Assembly: GCF_014839805.1 (NCBI RefSeq) | Contig: NC_051123.1 | Span: forward strand, 11,204,727-11,268,726 | DNA length: 64,000 nucleotides | DNA from: Manduca sexta | Lineage: Eukaryota > Arthropoda > Insecta > Lepidoptera > Sphingidae | Direction of reading: 5' to 3' | Part shown: positions 37,325-49,230 of the stretch, one piece after another | Layout: the number at the start of each line of letters is the position of its first letter | How positions within the stretch are numbered: position 1 is the stretch's first letter | Notes under the pieces: model-generated | What the model was told of the DNA's origin: nothing | Seen by the model: the letters and a program-made list of their open reading frames with translations, nothing else | The model's database searches: none | Translations under genes and position numbers: made by a program

Positions 37325-38339
37325 TTTATTTTTTGTAGCCCAATTATTTAATTGGACCTAAAAAAATGCTGGAAAAAGGGCGTCAATAGAATGTCGTCTA
37401 TGGCGCTCAAATAGTTAAGTACAGCCCTAACTTAATTCTCACATTCGAAATACCTTAGCTACAATTTGTGATTGTTACATAACTTTAGGCGTTTATGCAG
37501 CGCACGCAACGGAAACATTCAAAAGGAGTGAATTTTCCCCATTTTGCAATATTTTTCATTGATGCTTCGCTTCTACTGCTCTTAGCATGATGTTATAGTC
37601 TATATCTTTCCTCGACAAATGAGCTATCCAACTGGGTACAACCCTATGCACTAAACGCGTCACTTCACTACAGTACAGATAAATGCCAATTTTATTGTGA
37701 AAGAGTTATTTTACATTTTTTTTTTATTATTTTCTGCTAGTTGTTAATTTAAAAATACCTTTTTGTTATTGTCTTCCTAAGAAACTATAGCTATCTGCCC
37801 GGACAATAATCTGTACTTATCAGAAACTATATTTTCAGATCTATGAGATATAAATTTTGAATTAAACTTTCTGCTTACATGTGCGTAGCTTGATTATAAT
37901 CGATGTTCAGGTACATTCATGAGCCCTACTCGCCACGCGCGCCGCCGTGACATAATTCGATTTGGCGTTTCATCTATATTACTTTACTCTATGATTTGAC
38001 GTATGAGCGACGAAAGGCGCATCACTAAACCATAATGGCAGAATTCCAAAAAGCTGTAAATGCTGCTTTAAATCTCGTACTAAATTGACGCCTTTGTTTA
38101 CGTGTGAATTATTTCGAATTATTGTATTCGTACCTTTTATGTGTTATATAAAGTATATTTTGTAAAGTATATTGCAGTATATGTTTTACTATATACGCGG
38201 CAACATCGACGAGGTATTTTAGCCTTGTAGTTCAAAGTAGTTAATATTATATTGATTTTGCTTACTTGCAAAACGGTCATGAAGAAATTCGAGTCATAAA
38301 GTATTCGGTGTTTTCCACAATGCTGTGTTTGCAAGACGT

Positions 38340-38760
38340 TGCAGAGGGTGGTTAACATGACCATTTCGCGAGCGAGTTCGTAACGTGTTGAATTTCAGCT
38401 CAACTCTCGGAACTCGTCGCTGGCGTGTCGCCGCTTGGCAGTTGGCAGTGTGTTGGGTAGTGGTTTTGCGCGAGACTAGACTCTGTATAGCGTTCCAGAA
38501 GTCTTAGTCTGTCGCAACTCCGCTGAGATCGTCGTCCACAGACCGCACGTGTAACACTCGCACATCAGACGAAGGTCTACAGCGAGCGATGGATGGAATC
38601 CAACTGTTGTAACACGTTGGATTTTTAGTGCCATCGCTATTTGTGGACTGTCTTACTACAACTGGGGTATTCTATGTAAATTAATGTAACCTCAGAGGTG
38701 AAATGTAAACCTGAAGATATAATTGTTTCAATAAAGAACTGCTGAAATCAAAGTGCCAAT
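38340..38760 (+). other. Unexplained GC-richer patch, possible 5' UTR exon or LTR-like piece
   Basis: This block stands out from its AT-rich surroundings (..CTCGTCGCTGGCGTGTCGCC..) and ends with TTTCAATAAAGAACTGCTGAAATCAAAG, which resembles a polyadenylation region. It contains a diverged direct repeat (GTAACGTGTTGAATTT / GTAACACGTTGGATTT, about 240 bp apart). It could be the untranslated first exon of Pasha or part of a retroelement LTR. I cannot decide from sequence alone. Confidence 0.3.
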
Positions 38761-39764
38761 CAATAATTTGATTGCCTATTTAAATGCCTTAAAATTTACC
38801 ATGGCAGAGACAATGTAGTATCAACAAATTAGGTCTTATATTACAACATATATTATTAGCCACATGCTTAAAATATATTACACAGCATTCATGTTTCCAC
38901 ATAATTTTTACATTTGATGGTATAATTTTTTACCAATATTGTAACATTAACATATTCGATTGTAAACAGTTTTTTCATGTTACCTTTTGGCAGTTCTTTG
39001 TTTTGTGCAAACTGGAGTACACAACAACTACATTTAAAGTGTAAAATTTTGTAATTGATAATTGAGTTCATATTGACCAAGTTATACCATTGATATATTA
39101 TTAAATTTTGATATCCTTTGAAATGCATGTGATTAAATAAAAATAAAAATGATTTCTGAAAGATACAATATCAAGTTCAGAAGCAAAACTGTCTATTGTT
39201 AATTATGTCATATAATACCCGCATTCGTGAAATATACAATAATATAACAAAAATGCAAAAGAAAACTGTATATTATGCCACAAGTGCAAAAATAATATAT
39301 ACAAATTATCACAATTGCTTACTTATAAATAAAAGGGACCGAGAATGTACTTGTTATGTCTCCTAGCATTGGATCTGTGAATACTATTATAACAAACACT
39401 TACAAATTATTAGACACTGCATTATAATAAAATAGGGTGTCAAATTATTTTATTAATGTAAATAACCAAAGTTGAGCAATATGTAATTTTGTGTAAAATT
39501 TTACTTTATTCTTAGTACTAGCATCTTATAATATTGTAAAAATTATTTCTATCCATTTTAATTACTATAAATTACATTTTGTTTACTTTATAGATATATT
39601 CTGTTTGAATTTTATTGGTTAATGTAGACACTTTCAATCATTGTAGAATTGGGGAATGTACATTGTAAAACACTTTCCATAAGCAGATTTTGTAAATTCA
39701 TGAGAATGTCTGCATTGTTGTTAATGCATGTTAAGCTAACAAATATCTTTAGGCAGGTGGAAAA

Positions 39765-40545
39765 ATGAGTGAAGAGAACCAAGATATGGGCTTGCCACCA
39801 GCAAAGAAACAAAAGATAGATAGTGATGACCAAGTAGAGGAAGGGGAACAGGTTGACAGCCCTAAACCCGAAGAGACATTGAACAAATGTCCCATAAGTG
39901 AAGATAAATACATGAATTTTGTGACTCGCGAGGAGTTGGAGAAGCTCAGGGAGTTTAAAGTTCTGGATGAAGTGAGGTCAAATGACGAGGACAGCAATGA
40001 CGATGACTCCAGTAGTTCTGATGGTAGATATTTGTTAATAAATCCTCAATACACTCAACAGACTTACATTATCTTGTGTGTTTCATCTATGAGGAATATT
40101 TGTTTCCACTACACCAAAACAACTATAAAAGTTTCCCATATTTTATACTTTCAAAACAAATGTCAAATAAATATTTAAACATAGTTTTTGCCATAGTATT
40201 TTCATAACTTTAGGTGTAAATTTATTGCTAAAATAATACATTGGTGATAAATTGCGATTAGTATGAATAATACAGGAATTATTTCCAAGTTCTTATGGTG
40301 CTAATATTTGAAGATTTTTAAAATTATGCCAAAAACAAAACTTTAACCAAAAATGTTTAGTGTGGGCACGGTGTATACGCTCTGTCGAGTGCGGCTTAAG
40401 TTGGTGAATATTTTAGGCAAATCTGAAGGGATTCCAGAGGATGAAATTGAGAGAATGTTAGAGGAAGACTTGCCTGAAGGATTTAAAGGGACTCGCAAAC
40501 CTAGGGAGAAGGTTTATGTTACTCGCCAGAAGATTGTGCTTGAAG
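39765..40545 (+). CDS. pasha: Pasha exons 1-2: acidic N-terminal region
   Basis: Exon 1 (39765-40023) encodes MSEENQDMGLPPAKKQKIDS, with a short basic KKQK element that could serve as a nuclear localisation signal, then an Asp/Ser-rich end. Exon 2 (40417-40545) encodes GIPEDEIERMLEEDLPEGF and KPREKVYVTRQKIVLE. In phase (1/1) with both neighbours. This segment precedes the WW domain in the DGCR8 family and is poorly conserved. Confidence 0.88.
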
Positions 40546-43500
40546 GTAAATATGTGTTGTTTGTGTATTTTTTTTTGTTAATTATTCTTTTCATATAACT
40601 CCTTAATTTTTCATCTGTGATTGCATCATTCCTTATAAAGGTTTTTTATATTAATAAAAGTTTACAGAGGTAATGGAAGCAGGTATCCAAAATAATCACT
40701 ACAATATATGGATTGATTCATATTTTAGTGATTAAATTCAAATAAAATAAACAAGAATTTGAAAATTTTACGTTTTCATCAATGAAAACGTTTTATAAAT
40801 TTAAACACACAGATCCAAAATGAATTTTAAACGTACCTAGTTGGTTACTATTTACAATATTGAACAAACACCACAACAATGTTTAAATTAATTTTATCTT
40901 AAATTTTGCCCAAGTATAATCTGTAAGTTGAAACTATAAATTATTTTCTCCTTTGTGCAACATTTAGAAATCTCATAAAAAAATTAAGTCCTTTTGCGTA
41001 AAAAAGGAGTAATTTTATTTTGTAGAGAAAGTCGTGGATCAGTTTGAAATTCTACCCCTGGACTGGATGATGGTACGCCACTACAGTGGAATGCCGATTT
41101 ACATGCATCGCGCCACCCGCGTCTGCACGCTCTCCAAGCCCTACTTCCTCGGGAAAGGGAACACCAGGGTAAATCATTTCACAAATATCATCCTTACTCA
41201 ATTCATAATTATGATTGAAATTTAAATCAGTGTTCGCTAGGCGTTTCTTTTGCATGTAGGTATGGAAATTGACAAAAAGGATTTGTAATTTAATGGAATA
41301 AGGATTATTATTGATCGGTTTGGAGTGTGAATATTAACCAGGGTTAATTACTCAATTTGTTTTGCAAGGTTTTGATGTTTCCACTTAAAACAATGCTTTC
41401 GTTATTGTCTGCTTGCAGTAGATGTAAGTTAATATTTTATTTGTGATTAGATTAGTGTGCTATGGATTTTATTCGTAAGTATTATTATTATATTTTACTT
41501 TTGGTAATCATTAAGGTAGAATAATGTATGATATTATATTGACATTAGTTTTTTGCCTGCAGTTCCGCCTGTAGAAGTCCGTCCGCGTAGAATTAAACTG
41601 CGTGGAGTTGTTGAATATCTAAAATGATTACTTTTTTCCGATATTTAATTTTAATGAAATAAACCCGGAGCCAAATATAGCTCCCAATTGTACTCTGCCC
41701 ATCTGTAAAAAGAAACAGAATAACAGAAAAATTCTAAAAATCACTGATTTCTGTTCTATTTCTAAAAAAATGCTCTGGCGACATATACTACAAATGAAAA
41801 TCTTGGGCTGTGTTAGAATTGTGCTCTAAATAATAAAAAAAGTAAAGATATTTCGTCTGTCACCGCTGTACCGGTGCCGGGAATTATTTGGTCAGTTCAT
41901 GTAAAATGATTCAATTCTGTCATAGCTCGGATTGTGCTTACGCTGTGTGTTTAACCCGGGTTGGAATTGCGCTGGATCGCGGCTTTGTTCGCGGTTAACC
42001 ACAAGGTTCATATTTCATAAGATGTGCACGGGTTAACAACATGACATCCGAATGTTTTTTAACGCATATTGCGAATAGTTCAAACAGGTTAATGTATAAC
42101 ACGTGAGCAAAGCCGCGGGCAGCTGCTGTGGCAAGTAAATATTGTAATTATTTACAAAGTAAGTTGGATTTATTTTTACTTTTTTTCATTTTTGTATTTG
42201 TGTGGGTGTGTGTGGTATACACTAACGATGTGTAAATTGAATTAAAATTATCTATATTATATATCCTACATTCCTGGTAATTTCAGAGGCACGAAATACC
42301 GATCAGCGCGATACCTTGCTACGCGTACAGAAGAGCGTTAGAGGAAGAAGAGAAGCAAAGGGAAATCGACAAAAAAATCGAAGAGCAAATTCGTAGCGGG
42401 GCATGGCTAAGAAACTACAACAAAGCAAAAGCTGCTAATAATAAAACCAATCAAAATGAAAATAACGATAGTAATAAAAATAATGTAGTTGTCAATAGTG
42501 AAAATAATAATGACGACAATAATGGAAACGAAAATGAAGTTGTCGTTGATTGTCATAATGAAAATAATACAAATACAAATGAGGAGAATAATGCTACAGT
42601 CGAAAATATTAATGGAAATAGTAATGAAAGTAACAATACAACTGCCAATGAAAATGGTGTAAGCAATGAGGTGACTATTGATGGAATGACAAATAATGGA
42701 AATAGTATAGAAGATGTTGACAATAATGAAAATAATATAGAAGATATTACCGCACATGCAGAAAAAAAACATCCCGTTACCAAGGAATCTGATGACACCA
42801 AGGAAAATGATAATACTCAAAGCAATCAGACAGGAGCAGAAAGTAAATGTCCGTTCAACCATAGCAGTGAGAAACCTTCGGAAGAAGAGAAGACTATAGA
42901 AGAACTAGATATACCTCTAAACAGACAGCCTGTAGTACTGCCAGGGGGGATCGTGATGCCTCCTCCTAAAGTGGAAACAGTGAACACATCGTGGAAGTCG
43001 CAGCATCTCACCGCGGAACAAGTCAACAATTACTGCAAGAAACTTTTCAAGTTTAAGACAGTCAATATTATGCTGTTCAAGTGAGTACTAATGTTTTATG
43101 ATGAGTATGATTGTAAATCTCAAAAGACAATATAATATGTCTTGCTTTAGTTTATTTCACACAAGTATTATTTTTGTTCAGGGAATAACTACAAAAAAAG
43201 CACTAAGCTTGTTAATTCTGAGAATTTACCTGAGTTATTATTTTCAGGCGATGGGCGGACAGGCGCAAATACACGAAGGCAAGGAAAGCACTCCAGTACC
43301 CCACCTTACCAGAGGGAACTAAACTCATCACGATACCAGCCAACCCCAACGCTACCTCCGAGAACGGCGGTAAGGAATAAACAAAATTACTCAATTTCAG
43401 ATTGCCCGGGTTTTAACATTTTATTGAGATAAAGTAAGTGCCTTTACAGTAAGGGTCGATTTTCAATCGTCACATTAAAAATCAGTACTTAGAGTAAAAT

Positions 43501-46500
43501 TATTAATCTTTATAAATGACACTTTAGGCTGGAACATAACAATCTTGAAGTTTCCCATTTGACTACCTAACATTACAATCTATGTTTTGACATTGACACA
43601 ATCAAAGCTATGGAGCTATAATCCTAAGGAGAAATATTGTAACTAGACTGAATTGAGAGTCGAACAATCTGCCTATTTTATGTATGCACTTGCAATTTTT
43701 TATTTGTCTGTGTTCTACTTTATCTTATGAATAATTTGTATCTGATCATAGAAAAATCAGCTCAGTCAAATTCTTAAACGGCACATAACGGGCTCATTTT
43801 TATTTTTGTACAAGTAATCAGACGTGAACAACAATGGATCGGCATACCTGGTTTAGAACTTCTATCCAGATGCAGAAGATACCTGTTGACTGCTATGATC
43901 CTCGCAAGGAATTCCGATGACTACTATCGGACTGTCTAGTAGTCATCGGCATTCCTGGCAAGACAGGCTGGTCTATCCGTGAACAACGGCGGCTGGATAT
44001 CAGCACAAGAGATAAAGAAGGCTCAAGAAGTTTCTGTGTGAACGGATATATATATCTTTACAGAGAGAGGAAAGATTTGTTGGTACTCCAAATTCTCTAG
44101 AACTACTCTAATTCTGAATAATCTTGCTAATATTATCTAGTGGGAAATATATTTTAAAGTAGTGGGGAGAATATTGTTACCAGTCAGAACTATATAAGGT
44201 GCTATTTTATGCAGCATTAACCAAACTTTAGCGTATGTCTTGAAATGTCTACTTTGTTCATTGTATTGATGTTCACATCTCCGAATTTGTTCACTTTTTA
44301 TTCATATTATATTGTCTATTATAATGCATTAGAAACCTGGTACTGTGTACCCTTAGCAAATTATAAAGAGTTGCACCAGTATTCGTACCGAGTAACTTAA
44401 CGTTTAAGTATATCTCTCTAGAAATTTTATAATAGTATAAAGTTAAAAAAGAGATTCTTGCTATCTATTCCCATATATTTTGAGTATATCTGCTACCATG
44501 GTTACACGGTTTACTATTCCAAGTTTCCGCGCGCCCAATGTTCATGCACTCAAATTTAGTTCTAATTACGCTCACAGGGCGGCATTTCATCAAAGTCCTA
44601 TAAAATATTTATATAACGAATATTAAGTAAATATTTGTGCTAAGAGTACAGACGAGAGTCGATAATGTCCTTTAATATTTAATTGTTGTGATTTGCAGGG
44701 TCGAAGGCGATGAAACGCGACTGGGTGATGAACATGGACGGGCGCAGCTACCTCTCCGTGTTCCACGAGTACGTGCGCCGAGCTCTGCAGAAACAACCCG
44801 TGTACGAGTTCAAACAACTCGGTAAATACATATTGTATAGTTTTTTAAATATTGTTACTGTCTAATAAACAAATGGAAAGAATTATTACAGAACATAAAT
44901 TAAAAAAAATCTGGAAATTTCTATTGGAATTGAGGTCCGTTATCAAGTTTCCACGACTTCTGTAAAAATCGATGTCTCGAGAATGTTCCATTACCGAACC
45001 TTCCAAATTCGAGTAGACGCTATTATTGACGAGTGCGAATGGAAGTAACGTTACATTAAAATGACTCGTAGTAAGCATAAGTAGTGTGGGACGAAACATA
45101 CGAAATGGATGCTCAACCTCATGGAGAACCGCAGGAATTCGCTAGATGTATGATGCTTCTTAATGGTCGATCTGAAAATCTTAAGAGAAGCATGAGCGTA
45201 GCAAGCCAAGTTTGATTTAGCGCGGGAGGTTAAAGCAAAAATATTCCCAATAATTTAATTTAAGTACATAAAAGTAGTATGTATGATAATGGTGTTGAGG
45301 TCAGGGGAGGAGTCTATGTTCATCCTTGTAGTTTGTGTGTGCGACGTGTATCTGTGGTGTGCAGAGAACGCGGCGACGCCGTACCAGGCGACGGTGTACA
45401 TCGGCGGCATGCAGTACGGCGTGGGGCACGGCTCGTCCAAGCGCCAGGCCAAGTCCGCCGCCGCGCGCGCCTCCGTGCACATCCTCATCCCCGAGATGAA
45501 GGACGAGCTCGACGCGCACATGGGGCACGCGCCCGCGCACAACAACGAGCCCGACTTCACCGTCAGTCACTGTTCAGACACTCTTTGCACTATGGCAATG
45601 TTCCGCTGTGGTGTTCTGCTTTGGAACATATTGAAGATAGTTCATTTTTAGGCATTATGAGACTTAATATCTCTATGCCCCAAGGGCACAATCACAGTAA
45701 AATAGCATGGCTATGCTGTGTGTTGTAGTTCAAAGTTGTAGAAGTTATTTGTAATGTTAACGCGTAGCCGTATTGCTTATTATCAGATAAGAGTTGGTCG
45801 TCTCGTCAGTCAGTCGTATGGTCATCACGGTGGTTGCGTTGTTGCAGTTCTTCGACTACGTGGGTATCGAGGACCCGCGCATCGCGGAGTTCTGCGCGGC
45901 GGCGTGTGAACCCTCGCCGCACGCCATCCTGCGCACGTGCCTGCTGCGCAACTTCGGCGCCGGTGACTGGCACATACACACCGAGGTACCGCCCCACACC
46001 ACACGCTACACACCACACGCCACACGCCACACGCCACACGCCACACGCCACACGCCACACGCCACACGCCACACGCCACACGCCACACGCCACACGCCAC
46101 ACGCCACACGCCATACGCCATACGCCACACACCACACGCGATGTATAACACATCATAGCGTTATCGGTAATCATGCTTCATAACACAAATTGTTCAATTA
46201 TACGTTCTACGCAGGATTGAGGGAGTGTTATAATACCCATTTTAAATATTTTGCGTGACAGATGAAAAAGTTGGAGTACCAGAAGATCGAGCTGACGATG
46301 AAAGTGGGCAAGCACACGGCGACGGTGGTCTGCAAGAACAAGAAGACCGCCAAGCAGCGCGCCTCACAGTCCATACTGCAGGTGTGTGACGCATACTCTA
46401 GTCACTCGCGACCTAAAACTAACGCAATTAGGCTTCGTATTATTAACTGCAATATACTGGCTTTACGCCTGTGTTTATGTTTCTCGGATTAAAATCCTAT

Positions 46501-46943
46501 GTATTAATCTTAAGATTTGGTCTGGTCACAATTCATATAAATAAATAAACAGTTCATGTAATTATTTATGACAAACATGTCACAATATTATTATTAGATG
46601 AGCACTAAGCATCATCTCCTACCCACCATTCACATAGCACACTAATGACTCCATTTGGCAGGCATTACACCCGCATGTGAGGTCCTGGGGCTCGCTGCTC
46701 CGCCTCTACGGACTCCGCTCCGTCAAGAGCTGCAAGGAGAAGAAGATCGAAGAGCAAGAGATCACACTCCTACAAGACAAGGCGCAGCACAACGAACCAA
46801 ACTACGCGGTGTTAGAGAAACTGCGAAATGAGATGAGGAAGCTGAGGGAGAGAGACGAAGCTGTAATGCCTATCGGAACGCTGTTATTGACGGACGATCT
46901 GCCTACCCACTCCGCGTCCAACCTTAATAATATCGATCTGTAA
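39765..46943 (+). CDS. pasha: Pasha / DGCR8, Microprocessor RNA-binding subunit, 10 coding exons
   Basis: Nuclear partner of Drosha; it binds primary microRNA hairpins and positions the cut that releases pre-miRNA. Exons: 39765-40023, 40417-40545, 41026-41168, 42287-43080, 43248-43369, 44699-44821, 45365-45561, 45848-45985, 46262-46381 and 46662-46943. Phases agree throughout, giving 768 residues (human 773, Drosophila about 640 from memory). Order: acidic N-terminus, WW/heme-binding dimerisation region (about 135-190, with Pro-Cys at 187-188), Asn/Glu-rich insertion (about 217-355), linker, dsRBD1 (about 503-575), dsRBD2 (about 590-690) and a helical C-terminal Drosha-binding tail. The first ATG (AAAAATGAG) follows a 3' splice site, so a 5' UTR exon lies upstream. 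Confidence 0.94.
41026..41168 (+). CDS. pasha: Pasha exon 3: WW-like domain
   Basis: Encodes FEILPLDWMMVRHYSGMPIY and then MHRATRVCTLSKPYFLGKG, aligning with the WW domain of DGCR8. The first Trp is present. The second Trp (CTW in human, from memory) is Leu here. The exon leads directly into the heme-contacting IPCY motif at the start of exon 4. Confidence 0.92.
42287..43080 (+). CDS. pasha: Pasha exon 4: heme-binding motif and Asn/Glu-rich insertion
   Basis: Starts RHEIPISAIPCYAYRRALEE; the Pro-Cys pair corresponds to the heme-ligating cysteine of DGCR8. A low-complexity stretch rich in Asn, Glu, Asp and Thr follows (about 42407-42830, roughly 140 residues). Ordered sequence resumes at LDIPLNRQPVVLPGGIVMPP and ends in the conserved YCKKLFKFKTV segment. 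One uninterrupted frame of 794 bp. Confidence 0.9.
43248..45561 (+). CDS. pasha: Pasha exons 5-7: linker and first dsRNA-binding domain
   Basis: Exon 5 (43248-43369) encodes RWADRRKYTKARKALQYPTL, similar to the RRQFNREMKRK region of human DGCR8. Exon 6 (44699-44821) encodes GRSYLSVFHEYVRRALQKQP. Exon 7 (45365-45561) holds the alpha-beta core with GGMQYGVGHGSSKRQAKSAA, where SSKRQAK is the RNA-contacting turn and helix. Exon 7 is far more GC-rich than exons 1-4. Confidence 0.92.
43901..43962 (+). ncRNA. Candidate pre-miRNA-like hairpin in Pasha intron 5
   Basis: The arms 43901-43925 and 43938-43962 pair over about 24 positions with three mismatches around a 12-nt loop; the inner 12 bp (CCGATGACTACT with AGTAGTCATCGG) pair perfectly. 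Size and loop fit a precursor microRNA, although pairing fades beyond the outer end, so the lower stem Drosha needs is weak. It could equally be a remnant of an inverted-repeat element. Confidence 0.3.
45848..46943 (+). CDS. pasha: Pasha exons 8-10: second dsRNA-binding domain and C-terminal tail
   Basis: Exon 8 (45848-45985) encodes DYVGIEDPRIAEFCAAACEP.., exon 9 (46262-46381) ELTMKVGKHTATVVCKNKKTAKQRASQS, whose KKTAKQRAS segment is the dsRBD RNA-contact helix, and exon 10 (46662-46943) HPHVRSWGSLLRLYG plus a charged helix (EKLRNEMRKLRERDE). The stop is TAA at 46941-46943. The tail matches the DGCR8 C-terminal helix that contacts Drosha. Confidence 0.92.
46014..46139 (+). repeat. CACACGC heptanucleotide minisatellite in Pasha intron 8
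   Basis: About 18 near-perfect copies of a 7-bp unit (cacacgc) with two T-for-C variants near the 3' end. It fills almost half of the 276-bp intron and begins within 30 bp of the exon 8 donor (GAG/GTACCG). Both strands are open in several frames because of the repeat composition; these frames are not genes. Confidence 0.95.
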
Positions 46944-49099
46944 GGCGTTTTTGTTGGCGACATATGCGCACGCGCCTCTCAATATCTGGCGTGGTTATAT
47001 CAACGTTCTACAGTCAAGTTGTAGTCATTCATATGTATCTATAAGGGATTAGTTTAGCTTTGAAAAGTTTTTTCTTCGACGACATTATAACTGTGAACTA
47101 AGTGATAATGGAACTATATTATTTATATTTAAGAGGTCTATGCAATCTTGTGATGATTAATAATAAGGCCTTTGGTCTAATTAAGTTGATCAGACGAATT
47201 ATGATGTAAAATAATCACGTATTCTAGGTTTCTATATAAGTATAATATTAAGTTGGTTGCGTCGTATAATCGTAAGGGTGAAGTCATTGATCATTTACAT
47301 CTATTGGCACATTACCTTTAAAACAGATTGAAATTAATAATAGCGACTTTAAGTGATATCAAAATAGCCAAGAATTTAGAGCTTACGCGCTTAATAATAG
47401 TGATCAAAGTACCAAGTTATTTAAAATTATATCATCTCTAGTTTGAATAGAAATATTTTTCTCAAGAAAACGCTATTTTTTAAATAATACGTTTTAAACA
47501 CATTAATCATGAAAGTCTAGGTCTAACGGATATTAGAATTAATTTGTGGTAAGGCCTGCTCTTGTACTTAACTTATATGTAGCAGATAAATACGATGTCA
47601 TAGGTAGTTAGTTACATTACCAACATCTAAGACTAATTACTATTAAGCACACAAATATCCAAGCGAGATGACGTCACAATACAAGCCGGCTAATTTAAGT
47701 CAGGGATGTACTCAATCGCCACTGGGGTGGGACTGACCCCCATAGACAATGCTCCTCTGTGGGGTATTGTGACGTGCACTGTTTAATTTAATCGGACATA
47801 TTTAATGTAATTTTTTTGTGTATATTTCGCCGTCAGATGTCTTTAAAGAACTATGAGTTTCGCCTTTATTAAAAAACTGTTATAGTCTTTTGAAGTTCAA
47901 GAAATGAATTGTACTAGGTCGCGGGGAGATATACAATTCCATGTTTAGGTAGGTTTGTGACTAAACCAACGTCATCCGATAAATGGTATTGTTATTTTGT
48001 TCTAAATCAAATTCAAAAGAGGACATCTTAAAAATCTGAGATGTAATATTTTCATTCTTTCATTTCATTGTTATCAAAAGTGTTGCGAATGTCCCTTTAT
48101 TTAGGTTATTGTTAGATTATAATATTGTCGTCCTTAGAGTATGATCGTACCGATATATCGGACGTGTGCGGCATTACAATAGCGATATTAGACACAATAT
48201 TTTGCACAAACAATTAAAAAAATGTACTAGAAAACTAATTAATAAATTACTGTCAAATGAAATTTTGTCATAGTTCATAAGCATATTTATTTTGTAAGTG
48301 ATTTTAGTGAATCAATTCTGAAAGTGGTAAAACCTGACCATAGTATTGTTTGTTTCTTTCACATTTTCACCGTGGTATGAATTGCTTACAAATAATGTAT
48401 TTTTTCATTTTTTTAATAAGTGAATATTAAACGGACCCAACAAAGAGTAATGTGCTACAGTAAAACATTGTTCAAACGTTGTAGCGAGGCTCTGTTCGTG
48501 TAACAATTAATAGAAATTTACTCGAGTTTGTTTTTGATGAGTGAAGATGATTTATTTACATTTTAAACTGTACAAAGTGTGCCTCCGTTTGCGTTGGATC
48601 CGTGGATTATAAATGAGTTGTAAGTTGTTGTTGTCGTGGATGATAAATGTATTTAATTATAAAATACCTGCTTTGTCACAAAAGCAATCATGATATACAA
48701 AAATTACTCAAATTTGAAAAATCTTTAAAAAATATGCTATCGTAATTCTGACCTTAATTTTAAGATTTACAGTTGATTGTTGCATGCAATCATTCATTAA
48801 TTATGCGCTTTTTTGTTTGACAAATAATGTTTAGTGACACATGCGCATATCAAGGGCTATACCGTTAAGTTGAAGTCATCGCTGTCCCCACTTTATACAG
48901 TCTTAGTACCTAATTAGTGTTTAAGGTTTAACATAAGTTGGCATTTATAATACCTACCTTTAATAGGGCCCATCCACACGTGACAACCCTTGTCACAATC
49001 ATTTAGTTCACTTTCAGAATTGACATGTACATTACTCAAAGGTGATAACCCTGGTGCACACATGCCACTACAAACGTATAAGTGTACGTTGGTATAGCC

Positions 49100-49230
49100 T
49101 AGTTCGGACTGCGCTAGAGTTTTAGTCGATTAGTAAGTAATTTAGTAATGTATCGACTGAAATTTAGTCGAGTACAATACAGACACGCTTGTTACACTAC
49201 TCGACTAACCTACTAGCATAGTTCGAACTA
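49100..49230. mobile_element. MITE-like element with imperfect inverted ends
   Basis: The left end TAGTTCGGACTGCGCTAG..TTTTAGTCGATTAG and the reverse complement of the right end (TAGTTCGAACTATGCTAG..GGTTAGTCGAGTAG) match over about 33 bases. Short, non-coding, internally also GACTAA-rich. No clear target duplication. Confidence 0.55.

Larger units (their letters stand above)
33028..39764. other. Intergenic region BRAP-Pasha
   Basis: Mostly AT-rich DNA without a supported gene. It contains a three-unit T-rich tandem repeat (36497-36560), a family-B SINE (37093-37324) and a GC-richer patch at about 38340-38760. That patch may be the 5' end of Pasha or an unrecognised repeat. A 3' splice site (CTTTAG at 39747-39752) directly before the Pasha ATG implies an upstream untranslated exon somewhere in this region. 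Confidence 0.55.

Noticed and set aside
42407..42862. Minus-strand hydrophobic frame of 151 codons opposite the Asn-rich part of Pasha
   Set aside because: Antisense of AAT/GAA-rich codons gives Ile/Phe/Ile repeats; it is a shadow of the real exon 4.
45794..46183. Open frames of 100-130 codons on both strands over the CACACGC repeat
   Set aside because: Heptanucleotide repeat read in frame; it overlaps Pasha exon 8 and its intron.
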